This document shows, piece after piece, positions 34,217-48,710 of a DNA stretch of 64,000 nucleotides. Position 1 is the stretch's first letter, and each line of letters starts with the position of its first letter. The position numbers and the translations under genes are program-made. The DNA lies in NCBI RefSeq assembly GCF_021130785.1, contig NC_060208.1, forward strand, positions 170,370,501 through 170,434,500. Direction: 5' to 3'. The notes beneath the pieces were generated by a model that ran no database searches, was not told the DNA's origin, and saw only the letters and a list, made by a program, of their open reading frames with translations. The stretch comes from Homalodisca vitripennis. Taxonomy: Eukaryota > Arthropoda > Insecta > Hemiptera > Cicadellidae.

Positions 34217-37200
34217 TAAAATTTGTTTTCTATAGCTTAACTAGTATGAGAAATAATATTTCTTTAATAAAAAATACTAAATTCCAGCTAGCGGCTAAAA
34301 AAGATATTTCTCGACCTAATTTTATAAGACACTTTTTGTTTTAGAACTCACATACGTTTGTGATACCCTCGTGAGAACATTCTATATACTAATACTTCTA
34401 ATATATATATGGCTAATTAATAATATTTTCTTATATAGAAAATCTATTGGATAGATTATAGAAGTATTAGTACTTACATCATCATAATCATCTAATAATA
34501 CTACTACTACTAACTAGCAGTATTATTAAATGATCCATCAGAACTAAAGTAAAAACTTAATAATTAAATAATAAATTTGTATTTCTACTTTAAAAGCGAC
34601 AAATGAATGGCACCAATTACCTGGAATTAAGTTCCTTCTACTCCACAACACTGACATTTCCAAGAAGATACTGTCCGTCAGTTCATTTTAGCATTATAAA
34701 ATCATGAGCTCCCTCCATAACATTACATGTGAGACACTGACTGTCTATCCCTCGCCACACCATATACATATTTCAAGCATTGAAATTGTTTCTATTAAAT
34801 TGTATCTTTATTTAATACTAAGTTTCAGTTTTGACTGTTAACGCACTATTGGTCTTTGTCATAGCTATTGCATAGAGATTTGTAGCATAACGTTCAACGC
34901 ACTAATAGTGTATCTTATGGATAAGGACAAACTATATTTTCTTACATAAAATTTATTTTTAAATTAAAATAATTGCAATTTAAAGTTTGTAACAATAATA
35001 AAATATTCGTTTGTACATTGACTAGCCGCTTAAATTTATAATACAGTATATAACGATTGAAACATTGTTAACAAATTTATAATCTTCATATAAGTTCCAA
35101 TACGATTGTAGAGTTTAGCTCCACTCCACCCTCCGCCCAACGCAGCGTCCAAATGACTCACAAACTTGACACAATTAAGCCATACATTTATATTTCTATA
35201 GTTTCATTTAGTTACAATTTTGCCTGTATCATTGTTGCAATTACAGTATTCATATCAGGATTCAAAAATCACACTGCGTTATATAGAAAAGTTCAGTGGC
35301 TCGTATACAAATTTAATATTTAAAAGTTAGTTAATTAATATTCAATAAGTTTAATTTTGAAAAATGTTATTCATTTTGTATTTACTATTACATAAAAATA
35401 TAACGATTTGTGTCTTTGAGTGTATCGATTGTACTGAAATACTGAAATTACATTGATATTCGTAAGGTCCTTGATTAACATTCCTATTTCAAAAATTCCT
35501 CCAGGCTGCAACCCACTGGTCTACAAAACTTCCTTAACACTCTATTACCTACTATATTTGTGGACATAGTTTGATCAGAAGATTTTAAATGTGTTTTTAA
35601 TCACTTTTCAAAGCCAAGAATAATAATTTATATTCATCTAATGAGGTGATGATAAATTTTTGTTGGTATTAATCTGTCAAAATCAGTTACACTTTACAAA
35701 TGTTTTGTTGCGAGCAGAATCTTTCATTTCCTGGTTTTTATTTCGTGGGATTTTAGTCAAAAACAGTAAAATTTTACAATTTTCTACTCAGACTTGTAGA
35801 AAATTGCTATTGCAGTAAAGCTTAAATAGAAAATGGATCAGCATATTGGAATATTTTTCAGTAACTATCACTTATCTCAGGATTGTTTGAAATGCAATTT
35901 GAAAGAATATGCTCATGGTGTCCCTGTTTTCCAAAATGATATTGCTTGCGAAATCACTAGTTGTTAATATATTTATTATGAGAATTTGTAATCTGTAATT
36001 TCCAGGTCAAGACCATATGTTTTATATTAAGTACAAGTGATTGAGTAGGAAAAATATTGTTATTATATTATAAAAACACAAAGCTCTTGCTAAGTAAAAT
36101 ATTTCCATATTTGTAATAAGAATTATAATGCCTTAATTCTAATTAAGCTGTCTTCAAATTACAATACTTCTTGTGATCATTCTAATTAATTATCCATATA
36201 CGAACCATTACTTTTTCCTTACAAATGATTCACACATTAAAAAAATGCTAAAAAATTAGTGTAACACATTTTGTGGCAAGAACCATGTTAAAATTACATT
36301 GTTGAACATCAGTAAATTTTCAATACTAAAAATGCTCTATTTTCTGATAGAATAATTCCTTTGAGATGCGGTTTGTGGCATTCAATTCAGTAAGCTATTA
36401 CCTTTAAAATTATGTATCACAAGGTATAGGCTTCCATTAAGAATATTCACGATACCCTCGGCAGGACGTCCCCCGTTGGTGTGACATAACAAAACATTGT
36501 TCCAAAAAGTAGATGCCCAATCTCTATCACGATTGTAAGAGGTTTCAAATTTATATTTAAATTATTAAAGGATATATTTGGGTGTTTCCAGACATAATAT
36601 ACACCCTGTATTTATTGGTTACTTCATTGAATAGAATTCAGTAATTGTAATTGCATACTTATAATGCACTATTTTCATTATAGTCTACTACAAAGACGCC
36701 AGGAACAAATACACCAAGCTCGACTTATCTTTGTCAAACTGTAATTGAAACCCCTGTGGAAAACGACTGCACAGTACATTTCTCGGATATTGAAATAAAG
36801 AAGAGCTCGTTTATTTCCGTTCAGAATTGATGAGTTGAGAATGACAAGTATTCAAAGTAGAAAAGGTAAAATCATTGACATGTCTTTATTTCAATTTAAA
36901 TAATTCGATTTAGTTAGTTTCTAAGTGTTTAAAAAATACGACTGTTTTACATAATAGGATTTTCAGTTATTATACATGTCAGAAATAAGGATTTTTCCAA
37001 TGTGAACGGAGTGCATTTCGAAAAATAACTAACATTGATTATTTTATTTTTTATTTTCAATGTTAGCATAGCAAACAAAATTAATTTATCATTATAGTAA
37101 TTATATGCAAAAATAGAGTTTAGTTTACAATATAACCATATGAAAACGACAGAAAATCTATTCCTACATGCGTAAAACACAATAATCCCTGTTGTCAGGT

Positions 37201-37904
37201 TCCCTTTATTATATAAGTCTAGGTAATTTTTTTTCCGATTCATTTACTAATACGTTTACTTTCCAATAATTAGGCACAAATGGTGAACACTTCATACATT
37301 TTATAAAACTAATGATTTATAAAAGCTTTCTCCTTGGGGCTGTCAGATTTAAAAATAGACTACCTTAGCTAGGTTTGAAATAACTATAACCACATATTGA
37401 GAGACTGATTAAGAAAAGAGAAAGCAATCACATAGAGATAAAGTAATGGACAGTCGTCTCTCATGTAAAGATTGTAGCTTTATATCTAAATCAAGTTAAT
37501 GTTGTTTCCAACTCAAAGCCTAGCTATGCTGCATATTTATGACATGTCTAGGAGGATAACCAGACAGATAGCTGCACATTTGATGGCCCTTTAACAGTCT
37601 TATTTAGTGGTTCAGGTTGTTTATTCGTTTAATCATAAACAATAAACTGATCCATGGGAGTATTAATAGAACTGATGGAATATAACGAAAGATTTGGTGT
37701 ACACAAAGACTTTAATTCCTTCATTTTTTGTCATGAAATTTCAGGTGTTTCATTTTAGAGCTATTCTTAATAAGCATCTAAATAGTTTTTTAAAATATTA
37801 TAGGGTTATTTAGAAAAATATAAAATGTTTTTAACTTTGTTCTTTACACACTCCGAACTTTTCAAATTAAGTAAACACCGCTTGGGCGGTGTTTAATTTT
37901 ATTA
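34215..37904. other. Non-coding AT-rich sequence
   Basis: No gene is recognised. A small dyad, TACTAATACTTCTA / TAGAAGTATTAGTA, lies at about 34387-34474. At about 36600 ACACCCTGTAT resembles a mariner terminus, but I found no partner end. Confidence 0.4.
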
Positions 37905-38235
37905 AATTAATTGTATCTGAGTCGTCTTCCATAATTCCAAAAGTAAGGACAAGGGTGGTAAAGTGTTTAAGTGTATTAAAGTATTAAAGTGTTTAATACT
38001 TTGCTCTTATGCAGTATTTGAAGATCGTGTCAATACAAACATTCTTAATATAAAGACGAAAAATTCAATTAGAAAATAATACTTATGTAAGGTAATAAAA
38101 TCGCACTTTATTTACAGTGAAATTTGAGTTATTTAACAAAATATTTGCAACCAACAATGTTACTTTCAACCATTATATCTTTACTTCAAACTATATCAAT
38201 GTTTGAAGTTTATTTCATTCACGATTAGTAAATGG

Positions 38236-38301
<66 letters not shown>

Positions 38302-39030
38302 GTTTATGCTCATAGAACTCCTAGTCTACATCAAGTTTATGTTATAATAGTTAATGTTACATCCCGTTCGGGCTCACTTAATGGCACATGTTGTAATGTT
38401 GCTAGAATAATGACTAGTTTATAGCATGCAAGTTCTGCTATATAGCTTTATGTCAATGATTGTCGATTATGCACAGCTTCTGAGCTATAACACGTATATG
38501 TTACAACTAATTGTTATTCTTTGTTCACAAGTAAACAAACGCGAGTATTAATTTGTATTTAAGTCGTCTTCCTTAATTTCAAAAGTAACATAAGGGTGGT
38601 AAAGTGTTTAAGGTTTCACTTTTAACGGTTAATGTAAGGTTATAAAATCACTCTTGATTTACAGTGAAATGAATAAAAGTTCAGTTATTTTACTAACAAT
38701 ATTAATTTCAAGCAATTTTTGAAATTTGATACCATTCTATCTTTACTTTTAATTTTATCAACGTTTGAAGTTTATTTCATTCTTGATTAGTAAATGGTAA
38801 AATGCACATGAAAATTTATGCTCGTACAATACCTAGTTTATATTACTGTAAGTTTATGTTATAATAGTTAATGCCACACTTAATGATACATGACGTAATG
38901 TTGCTAAAACTGTGATTAGTTTATAGCATGCAAGTTCTGCTATATGATGTTAATCTCCATGAATGTTGATTATGCACAGCTCCTGGACTATAACAAGTAT
39001 ATGTTAAAACTAATTGTTATTATTTCTTCC
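37905..39030 (+). repeat. Two-copy tandem duplication, unit about 0.5-0.65 kb
   Basis: Copy 1 (37905-38530) and copy 2 (about 38550-39030) share ordered anchors. These are GTCGTCTTCC, GGGTGGTAAAGTGTTTAAG, GTTTGAAGTTTATTTCATTC, TTAGTAAATGG, TAGCATGCAAGTTCTGCTAT and TATGCACAGC. A (TA)30 tract (38239-38298) sits in copy 1 only. No ORF is common to both copies. Confidence 0.75.
38239..38298. repeat. TA microsatellite in duplication copy 1
   Basis: About 60 bases of uninterrupted (TA)n. The YIYIYI peptide read across it has no meaning. Confidence 0.95.
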
Positions 39031-42000
39031 CGCTACATGTAATGGTATATTTTAATACTTGCTGATTAATGTTCAGTTTATTTCACCATATTACTTTATT
39101 TAGTCATAATACAAACAACGGTAGGTAATACTGTATATCGTAACGTGTTAAAATATACATTTACGTCATTCATGTTTATTTTATCATAATCTGCATAGCT
39201 ATTATGTTGTTATATAATATCCCATGTTATTTTTGCGATATATGACGCTACACCAACTTACCTACACCTATATCATTACTTTTAACTAATCACATTAAAG
39301 TAATGTTCACGTATAAGTCAATATATTTTGATCACATTCACTAGACTGACCAACACAATATTATGTACGTCTTAGTAACCGTTAGAAAAATTAGAGGAAA
39401 TCTTCTGTCAAGTACTTTAAATACAATATGGTACTGTTCAGTCTGTAAATGTAATAAACAAAAGTGCTTTGAATTCGCAAATAATGTTAATGCATTTCTC
39501 CATATCTTAAATTCCGTTTCATTAAATCAGTGATAAAAATTTAAATACATCCAAAAAGATCAAGACATATAAGGTTTAATTTCAAAATTTTATTAAAATG
39601 TCATTAGCTTTACTCCAGAAGTTTGTTATGTCACATCAAACAAATACATTTCCTGATTCACTCTTTTGTCATAACACAATTCTGACTTTGGTTTTAGGCC
39701 TTGCCTTGATTCAACACAGCAAATTATTTTAGTATTTAAATACGTTCTTTAAAGAACTTGGTTACAAATTAATAAAACTATAATTAATAGATAAATTATT
39801 TATATCGTGTAAGCCCATTGCGATGAAGTTTTCTGCATAAAATGTTAAATTTTGTTGATGTGCATAAATGATTCGATTGGATTATATTGCATTGGACTTA
39901 ACAATCTTTTATTTTAATTACCCAAACAGGTTTAAATTGCATACAAAAAAACATATGAGGCATTTACTATGTAATTGTTTGTCTTTAGCTTTACAGTTAT
40001 GAAACTAATTATGTGATCTACATTAATTATGGTACACTAACAGTAGACTAACACTAAGTTTAATGAGCTAAGGCTATTATAACCGTACCAATGTCTATAT
40101 GCCTTCATCGTTCAGAACTATATGCTAGTCATACTATAACAGATTGTATTAATAATAAGATTAATAATGCCTTTTACCTTATACAGCAACATTAATTTCT
40201 TTGTTACTAAAATATTGTTTTGCATATGTATTACATAGTTCTTTAGATGGTGCTCAAAAAATGCAGGGTATTCGTTTTGGACCCTCATCCATCCATTATG
40301 AACTATTTAAAATATTAATATAATAATGTTTGTTTTATAATAATGATTATGTTTTGTACTGTGTGTACCTTTCCACTACAGTATACTAAATGAAAAACTT
40401 TTAGTCCTCTCTCACTAATGATTGGTAATGTTGCGAAAGTCACACAGTAAAATTTAGGCAGTAAGGTCGTGTTAACTTTGCTGAAAATTTTTGTAGGTAG
40501 GGATGGTTATTGGGATGGTTGCTGAGTATATATATTGACCGGGTAGATAATAATAAATTGGCAAACAACAAGCCTTTTATTCTACTGGTATAACACTTAA
40601 TGGGAGTTCCTAATAAATGTTATACTCAATAAATTTTATACCATCGTTATAAATGTAAAATAATCTGAGAGCCAGTTTTATTTCAGACACTGAGTTATCC
40701 ATTAGTTAATATTACTTCGTTAATGGTTGGCACCCATGGGTTTGTGAGATTAACTACCATAGTTAGTCTGTCCATTCGGGCAGTTGCTACAAGTGATTGT
40801 TGGTGAAGAGGTGTAGTATTTACCACTAACCAGTGCGTTCACAACAACTATTTGCGTTCTTTTTAAAGGAGGCGCAATGCTTGACGTTTGCCCTGGATTA
40901 AAAACCAGGGTTGCCACAGTTTCCTAGAACTCTCTTCTATTAACTGACCCTGCTATAGAAACATAAATAATAACTACAGGTCACTCCTTAAGGAGATTCA
41001 TATTTTTCACTCACAGCTTTTTCGAGTTTATCTATACAGGTTGCCGTTTATGTTATCAATGTTTATGTTTAAAAACTCTAATCTTAATAAACACAACAAA
41101 ATATGATTTCGAATATAAATTATAGAAATTAAACTAAATATAAATATTCAAAAAACCAAGAGAATTGGTCGACCGCTGCCATCCCGGAATAACTTATAAA
41201 CTTCCATTATTTTATTTCTTTTAAAACAAGGAACAAAAGTGATTTAAACGCTGTTATTTTTTTTGACGAAGTTAGAATCTAATAATCCTTAACCACAGTT
41301 ACTGGCAGTTAGTTACCCTCTTCATCTAACTGTTGTACATTTTCATCTTAATAAACTTGAGTTATAAGTTTGAATTACGTTTTTTTTTCTTTTGGTTAGA
41401 GATTTTAATTAACTTTTTAAATCTCAGCTGAGTTTTAATTTGACTATTTTATATTATATACGAGTAAGTATACCACTGATTCAATTTTCGGTTGTATCCA
41501 ATTATAATTACTAAAATAAGAAAAATAGAATAAAAGTTCACAAACCAGTATATAGTCCACGTGTTATATCATGTAACAAAACAGGTTCTGTTCTAATTAT
41601 TAAATCGATTTATTTAAATAAAAATTCTTATTATCATCACTTGAGACTAGTTCAAACTAACTTTAGTACCTACTTTTAATATGATCTATTCTAACTGATC
41701 CTTCCTATTCTAAGAGTAAGTATTAAACATTTGAAGACCATACCAATATCTTCGTGCTTGGAAAAATATTGTTATTTTACGAACCAAATTTATTTTAAAA
41801 CTCCAGAGTAAAAATGATGATTTTCTGAAGATATAATAATCCGTAATTTAAGTTTCATAATAGATACTAAGATTTTGGTCTTACAAAGTTTTTAATAGAA
41901 CCCTTTATAAGAGCAATTACAAGAGCAAGTTTAAAATCACTTAATGACACATACAAATAAAGAAAACATGCATATATTTGTAATACAATTTTTGTAAACA

Positions 42001-43489
42001 AAACTTAAAATATTCAGTTTAATTTTATTTGAAATCCATATATTATACAACACAATTACACAATTATTCAGAAACAATAGTAAAAAAATAATGTTTTTTT
42101 TTTAAATAAAGCACGTCAGCTGACTAACCCACGCGTTCTGCCAGGTGGGAGTGAACGTCAAGCATTGCTCATCCATAAGACACTTCTTGCAAAAAATATT
42201 AAAATCGGACGAACTTTACTTTATCACACATTAAAAACACGAAACACGCGTCATTTTAAGCGACGTTAATTCATCTTATCGACTATATAAAGCCGGTCGG
42301 TCCATTTCACGTAGTTAGCGATATACAGTATAGTTGCTTTTCTTCAAAGAGAGAGTCCTCAATGGAGCATTAGCATAATCTGTTAAATGGCAAAAGGGAG
42401 ATTAGCCCTAATGTTCTCAAGGAACACTAAATATATTTAAATGAAAAAGTTGTATAAAGATAATTAGAGGTTATAAAATTTCAATTACAGGAATTGCACT
42501 AGTACAGATAAATGTTAATTCTACTACATAATAATGTGTTATCCAACGTGTACTGTAAAATAATAAGTTTTTTATCATATTGAAAATAGAACGTTACAGT
42601 GACTTACATTAAAACCTTTTCATTTCACCAAATATGAAAGATTGAGTTGTGTGTTTCAGATAACGGTACAATACTAGAAACTAAGTTTATGAAAACTTTT
42701 TTTTAATTTTTCTAGTAAAAAAATTGCTTTATAATAAGGTGCCTTTCTCACTTTTTGAGACAACTTTATAAATGAAGGTTCGTTAAGTAAAGTCTTATTT
42801 ATTGCGAAATTAATTACTCATCTAAGCAAATAAACAGGAGGTCGATATGATGGTGAATTGATTCTAAGACAAAATGAAACGAAGTCTAAAAAAGTTATAT
42901 AAACTACTGGACAATAGGCCTGTTTTCTAGAAAAATTCACAAACTTAAAAACTCATTCATAATATTTTTCATAAATTTTAATATAATTACGAGGAATAAA
43001 TATTTACAGGTACTTTTTTTAACTTAAAGCTACCAATGAGACATAATTAATTTACTACTAGCTTTAATTGACCAGTATGTATTATGTTAAGTATTATGAA
43101 AAAAAACTAAAAGCATTTCGAATCTTTTTTAATTTATTATAAAAATGTTTCAAATACAAATAAAAATTACTATTCAAATCAAAACCATATGTTCAAAAAC
43201 CTATTTCTTATAATAATCTGTTTAAAAAATGAAAAAAATTAAGAGCATATAAAATATTTAGTAAACATTGCAATTTGTAGTTAAAAACAAAATACCTACA
43301 TCAACCATATAAATCTATTCACTGTAAATGTAATTCGAGGTGAAATCCCCAGGCGCTCCACTTAAATATAATTAAATACTCTAGAAATCATTAGATATTC
43401 CAGAATCAATGCATCCATCGTAAATTATGATTTACTACACTCATTCCTAGCTTAATGATTTTGTTTAGCTATTTATTTAAGTACGTGCG
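39031..43489. other. Non-coding, with one TATA-box candidate
   Basis: I see no gene here. At 42283-42292 CTATATAAAGCCGG is a textbook TATA box, with a less AT-rich stretch and TTCACGTAG about 25 bases downstream. It might be a promoter for an exon lying elsewhere. Confidence 0.35.
42283..42315 (+). promoter_or_regulatory. Candidate TATA-box core promoter
   Basis: TATATAAAG is followed at promoter-like spacing by TTCACGTAG, an imperfect initiator. Family B copy B1 has a related TATATAAAGCTGATC at about 17849-17863. TATA strings are common by chance in such AT-rich DNA. Confidence 0.25.
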
Positions 43490-45150
43490 CTCTCTGGTAT
43501 TAGATGTTCGATTTCTGGGTTTTCTCTAGATCTTGGTATTCATTTGAAGATATGATATTAGATGTCCTTTGTCCCACGCTAGTAGAACTCCGCAATTTCA
43601 AACTTTTGGATTTGAGATACTTATTAATGTCTTATGTACTGCTTAAAGGTTTTTCAAATTCCTCCAAGGCCAACCATTATTTTGACATAGCTAATATTAA
43701 TGTATCTGAATTTATTCTGAAGTGTTCACACTGCAAGTAAAAGAGATATTCTTAACTAAACAATTAAAGATTTTACATAGATAATAGAAAACAAATTTAC
43801 TATACAGAATATTTCACAACGACAAATGAAACGTTGACTGTTTTATTGCACAGCTATCAAAAGAATTAACACAATTAAAAAAAGATTTAAAGTAATGTAT
43901 AATTAGCATCTGTTCCCATTATCTGTGAGTGAATTATTACATTAAATTTCCTGGTTTGAATTTTTGGTGTGAATTTAATTATTTATGACTTTGTAATCAA
44001 AGTTTGATTTTTACAGACATTTCACTGTTAAGAATATAAAGGAAATTATATTACTCTTTTTGGTGTAAATGATCGATACGTAAATCATATTATTAATTCT
44101 TAATATCAAGACAATATTTTAATTGTTTATATAAGTATTTTGTATTCCTATACATATTTGTTAGAATGTCAGTAGCAGTACGTGATAAAGTTATATGTCC
44201 AGTACTTCACTACATTATATTTATGATAAATGCCAAACACATAATACTTTAGAACTGAACGATTTTTAAACTTTAATCACAGGTTGGAGACATTGACCCA
44301 ACCCTGTGCTTGACTAGGTTGCAGTTGTAACGATCTATTGTTATTTATAAAGGGTAAGGAAAGGCTAAGAGTTGAGAGGCTTGCGGCACTCACAATGAGA
44401 GGTAATGAGGGCCCTGAACTTGACAGTAACACCTCATGTCTTATCTTTCTGAAGAACAGAGGCTAGATATATTAATGACGCAATTCGTTGTTTGTGTACA
44501 TACCTCAACAACCTCAATTTTGTCTAAACTGTAGCTGTTGATTTAAATGTTTTTGGTGGATCGTTAATGAAGACTCACTCAAAGTACTGCAGAAAAGTAA
44601 TTTCTGTCTATTTGCCTGTATGTCCAATATGATATATAAAGAACGAAATAACCTATGGACTTGAAATTTCGCATTTTAAATTTGTTTTATTAGTAGCCAT
44701 GATGGCAACAAGGAAATTGCAGAATTGACTTTGTATGCAAACTGAATGCAATATGACATTTTACCATTGGACATGGGAGCCTAAATAACCACAAAATATC
44801 TCGAGAAATACTTCATCTGTCGACTTCAAAGTTTGTATAAATCTTCATTTCTACGTAGACTAGAATGAGTGGTATGATGGTGCATGTCCATCCATGGGAC
44901 TTGTCTGAGCGCTATTGAAGCCTATTACTCAGAATGTTGGCACGATTTTTCTATTGTATACCGGGTATATGTAAAGATTACCTGAAGTTTTTCTGGCTGT
45001 CTATTTGACTGGAGGACATCTCAAGAATTAAAAGAACTGAATTTGAATGCAACCTCAGCGAAGGCAGTTGGCGGCAAGTGGTATGCATTATTCCATAGAA
45101 CGTAATTTTATCAACCTGTCATTCCCCAACTAGATTATTTTAGAAAATCT
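43490..45150 (+). repeat. Dispersed repeat family A, copy A2
   Basis: This is the counterpart of 4376-6220 in the same orientation, about 39 kb away. Anchors include TCTTGGTATTCAT (43531), TTAAATTTCCTGG (43945), the conserved core (44315-44431), GGCACGATTT (44940) and ACATCTCAAGAAT (45017). It is diverged enough that the duplication is old. Confidence 0.65.
44315..44431 (+). other. Conserved core of family A (copy A2)
   Basis: It holds TTATTTATAAAGGGTAAGGA, then GAGAGGCTTGCGGCACTCAC, ATGAGAGGTAATGA and CTGAACTTGACAGTAAC. It is closer to the inverted copy at 48711-48815 than A1 is, through the GGCTGAGAG-like and GCTTGCG segments. Confidence 0.5.
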
Positions 45151-47271
45151 TTTGATTGGGTTTGTTTAAGTCTTAATTTTAATTCAGTACTTATAGCACC
45201 AAAATTGCTTAATTTACTTATGAAATTATAACCGTGAATATATATAAAAGTCACGGTAGAAATTTGGTTAATTTACTGAATACACAACATTAGTGGTACA
45301 GGACGGCTCTGCTACTGATCTCCAGGACGCGTAAATCCGTTACAGAATCCTTACAGATTCATTACTGCAATTCTCATTCAAGTTTGTCAGTTCTTCTTTA
45401 TACGTTTCTTAATTAAATCTGGTTCTCAGTTGGTTACAGTTGTCAACATCCGACTGATTCCATCATTTTTTTAAATTCTACAGCAACTAACGAACCAAAA
45501 ATCGGTAATATAGATAAGTTTATCAATATATTGTTTTAACTTAAATTAATTAGAAACAATCGAAACCGATATCAAATACCATAATAATAAGTTCATGAAG
45601 GTTATTATTATAACATTATATAGGTTATTATTTATATAAACTATAAACAACCTATTGACCTTATTTCATACGAGTGTTAATATAAGAACTGATATACATA
45701 TAATAATTTTATCTTTTAAGAATTATTAAATTTTAGTTACGTTTAGAAATACACTAAACTGTATGACATCTTAAATTACGACATAAATAGAACTCTTGTA
45801 CTGTAGTACTGTTTATAACTTATACACCTTATACTTATATAACTTATACACTTATATATACTGTTATATACATCATAAAGACATTACACGTTTAAACATT
45901 TAACTCTTTAACACGGGAATCACATGGTCATCGATAACTGTGCCTAACTCCGTGTAGTGATTTCACCTCAATTAGATAACCAGTATGCAATGTATATTAT
46001 TCAACTACTTAGTAATTATATTGTATTTTAAAACAGGCACATTTTTACATTTACATTCATAAGTTTTTTGTTTTAAACGCCTTATAAAACACTTCCACAA
46101 AACACACTCTCCACTTGCACATTCCACTTCATAAAATTCGTAATGGACGTATGCAATCGAGACGTTCTGTCGACAATGCAGTATGTATTAGTGTGTCACC
46201 AAGTCTGTTACATCTCTTTAGATCCACTGTTTGTGTCTGAGTTCGACTGATCAAAGCTTCACTGTGAATCAATAAGCAGTAGAGAGTCTCAATCCCCATG
46301 GGCAGCGGGGATGTAACACAGACTAGCCCGTTATGTTGAAGCAGGAGTCTACCATTACTATAGTTTCGTTTATAATTATTTAAACAGCTCTTTCTTTGGA
46401 TATACTTAGAAAACAATTATTGTTGAGTTCATCTTTACTTGCACCATTTTAGACATTAAACAAAAAACCTCACAAAAGTGAGGTAACTCGTATATCTTGA
46501 ACAAAGTCATGGAAATTGAAATAAAAAGGTTTGGTTTCCACACAGTACGGAGTGGAACGTTAATACCCTACACCATATTATCTTGTCCCCAGCCACTCTT
46601 ACACAATATTATCTGAGGTGAAACAGATTTGAATACTCTACTTCATTTTTTATTTTTTGATAATGGATGTACATATATTTATAATAATCTAAGGTATACA
46701 AATATATTGATTTTAGTAGAACAAACAAACAATTCACAGTTTTAGAAACACCTAGTTCGTTGCCTGTGCAATTAATTTTTATTAAATAGTTTGTTACTTT
46801 GAAATGTTGGAAAAAATACATGTTATCGGTAAATCAAGATGTTCTGTTCCAAAACGGACAAGCAAGTGATTATTTACTAGTTTTGGCGCATTCTATAGAA
46901 ACCGCCTGTAATGAAACGACCTTCATTTTTCCCTCATAATGGACATTTTAAGCTTAATGTAGTTTACGCCCTTATTTTTGAATGTAGTGTCCGATCGGAT
47001 TAGAAAGATATTATTTATACGCATCCAAAAACATTTTAATTTTTCTTGTTAAGTTTACAATTCCTTAATAATCAAGCTTATAATAAGTTTAAGATTTTTT
47101 CCGAATAATTGAGAAAAATTATGGATAAAATAAGAAAAGTGTAATACTAACATCATTACAATGAAACATCTCCTATAACTATTTTCCAATTTATCCCAAA
47201 AATTACAATTTTTTGGCTTACTTGAATATATATTAAGTAACTAGAACATTATTGTATAAATGGCAACAGAC

Positions 47272-47274
<3 letters not shown>
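45151..47274. other. Non-coding AT-rich sequence
   Basis: I recognise no gene. A 95-codon minus-strand ORF at 46129-46416 lies in less AT-rich sequence but has no recognisable motif. It may be an exon fragment or chance. Confidence 0.35.

Positions 47275-47305
<31 letters not shown>
47275..47305. repeat. TA microsatellite
   Basis: A (TA)n tract about 28 bases upstream of the long palindrome. Confidence 0.9.
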
Positions 47306-47310
<5 letters not shown>

Positions 47311-47332
47311 GGAATATTTAATTATATATATG

Positions 47333-47489
47333 GAAACGATGGGAATATTTACTTACTATAGGATAGCTTTTTTAACCAGTATTATTCAAATTTGTATATA
47401 TATATATACAAATTTGAATAATACTGGTTAAAAAAGCTATCCTATAGTAAGAACAACCCATTCCAGTCCTTAAATATTCCCATCGTTTC
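47333..47489. repeat. Near-perfect 157-bp palindrome
   Basis: The outer arms GAAACGATGGGAATATTTA and TAAATATTCCCATCGTTTC are exact complements. The inner arms (about 47352-47400 and 47401-47451) are also exact over about 49 bases, centred on TATATATATA. The only asymmetry is about 20 extra bases in the right arm (47451-47470, with CCCATTCCAG). Such perfection implies recent origin, for example a palindromic fold-back element or a break-repair product. Confidence 0.9.
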
Positions 47490-47605
47490 AGTTTTAAGCG
47501 TTATTGCAAAAAGCTAGTAGAATCTCGCTAACAAACGTTCGCCTCACGTGTGTATGTTGCCTCCTCGGTTTGGTTATTTAATAACAACTGTAGCACATGT
47601 TAATA

Positions 47606-47632
47606 ACACACACACACGCGCGCGCGCGCGCC
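47606..47632. repeat. (CA)n(CG)n dinucleotide tract
   Basis: Alternating purine-pyrimidine sequence that can adopt Z-DNA. CG-rich repeats are unusual in this AT-rich setting. Confidence 0.9.
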
Positions 47633-47639
47633 ACAAAAT

Positions 47640-48710
47640 AAATATAACTATTATTCTCTAAAATATACCATTACGGAAGTTAAAAGGAGAACCACACCAC
47701 TTTTTGCATATTTCATGAAGCCAGTGCCCAAAAAACTGGCTCACGGTGACACCAAATCTGATTGCATTAATAAATCTTTTAGGTTTTTGTCAAAGTAGCC
47801 TCATTCCTTCCGTGATCGGTTTATTGATTAAATTCTTTAATATTGGACATTCTCTTTTATTTGATCAAACTGTTTTTTGTCAAACAGGTCTTTAATATAA
47901 TTCATAATAGGTAACTGTTACTTCCCTTTATCTCAAGTATCTAAATTCATTTCGTTTTTTGTATTAGCATGTTTCATAGATTTTTTTAATATACGTGATT
48001 TTTTTATGTTTAAAAGGAGTATATAATTATAATTCCCGTAATTACTATGTGTTCGGTATATGTTTAACCTGCATCTAAGCATTGCTAGGGGTTAAAATAT
48101 ATAAGTAAGCATTAAGTGAGTATTTTAAGCATTTATAGTGAAACTTCAATAATATAAATTAGCAGACTAGCAAGCTGAGTTTTACATAATGTAATAAGAG
48201 AATAATACCCGATATATTTGTAATGAATACCCACAACAATATCTGTTTAAATAGAACTTTAGGTATTACTTTCCTCAAACACTCCTCTTAACTGATCAGA
48301 AACTTTAAGATAATGAGCAACCTTTCTTGTGCTTAAATTTCCTTTTTCAAAGTATTCTCTTATTTAACAGAGCATTGTATTGTTTTCTAAAAATACATTA
48401 AGACAAGATTTTCAGTATTATATAAGGTCTACACAAATATTTTAAATATGTTGGTTATTAAAATGACACAGAACCAATTCCTAAATCAAATTATTCTTTA
48501 AGACTGATAAATACGGTTCATCATAACACAAGGTTAACAATAATTCATTTTTTACATACATTCCAACATTTATTTTTCTATATAATATAAAATTTAAATC
48601 TCGTAATACATTTTTGAAAATATTTGATGTGTTTAATGCAATTATAAAACTAACCACTTCTTAAGCAAAGTTATGTGTCATGATTATTTTTAGCTTCTGC
48701 TCTCCAGAAA
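47640..48710. other. Non-coding AT-rich sequence
   Basis: I recognise nothing here. Confidence 0.4.

Noticed and set aside
46129..46416. 95-codon minus-strand ORF
   Set aside because: I found no motif, and length and composition fit chance or an exon fragment without support.
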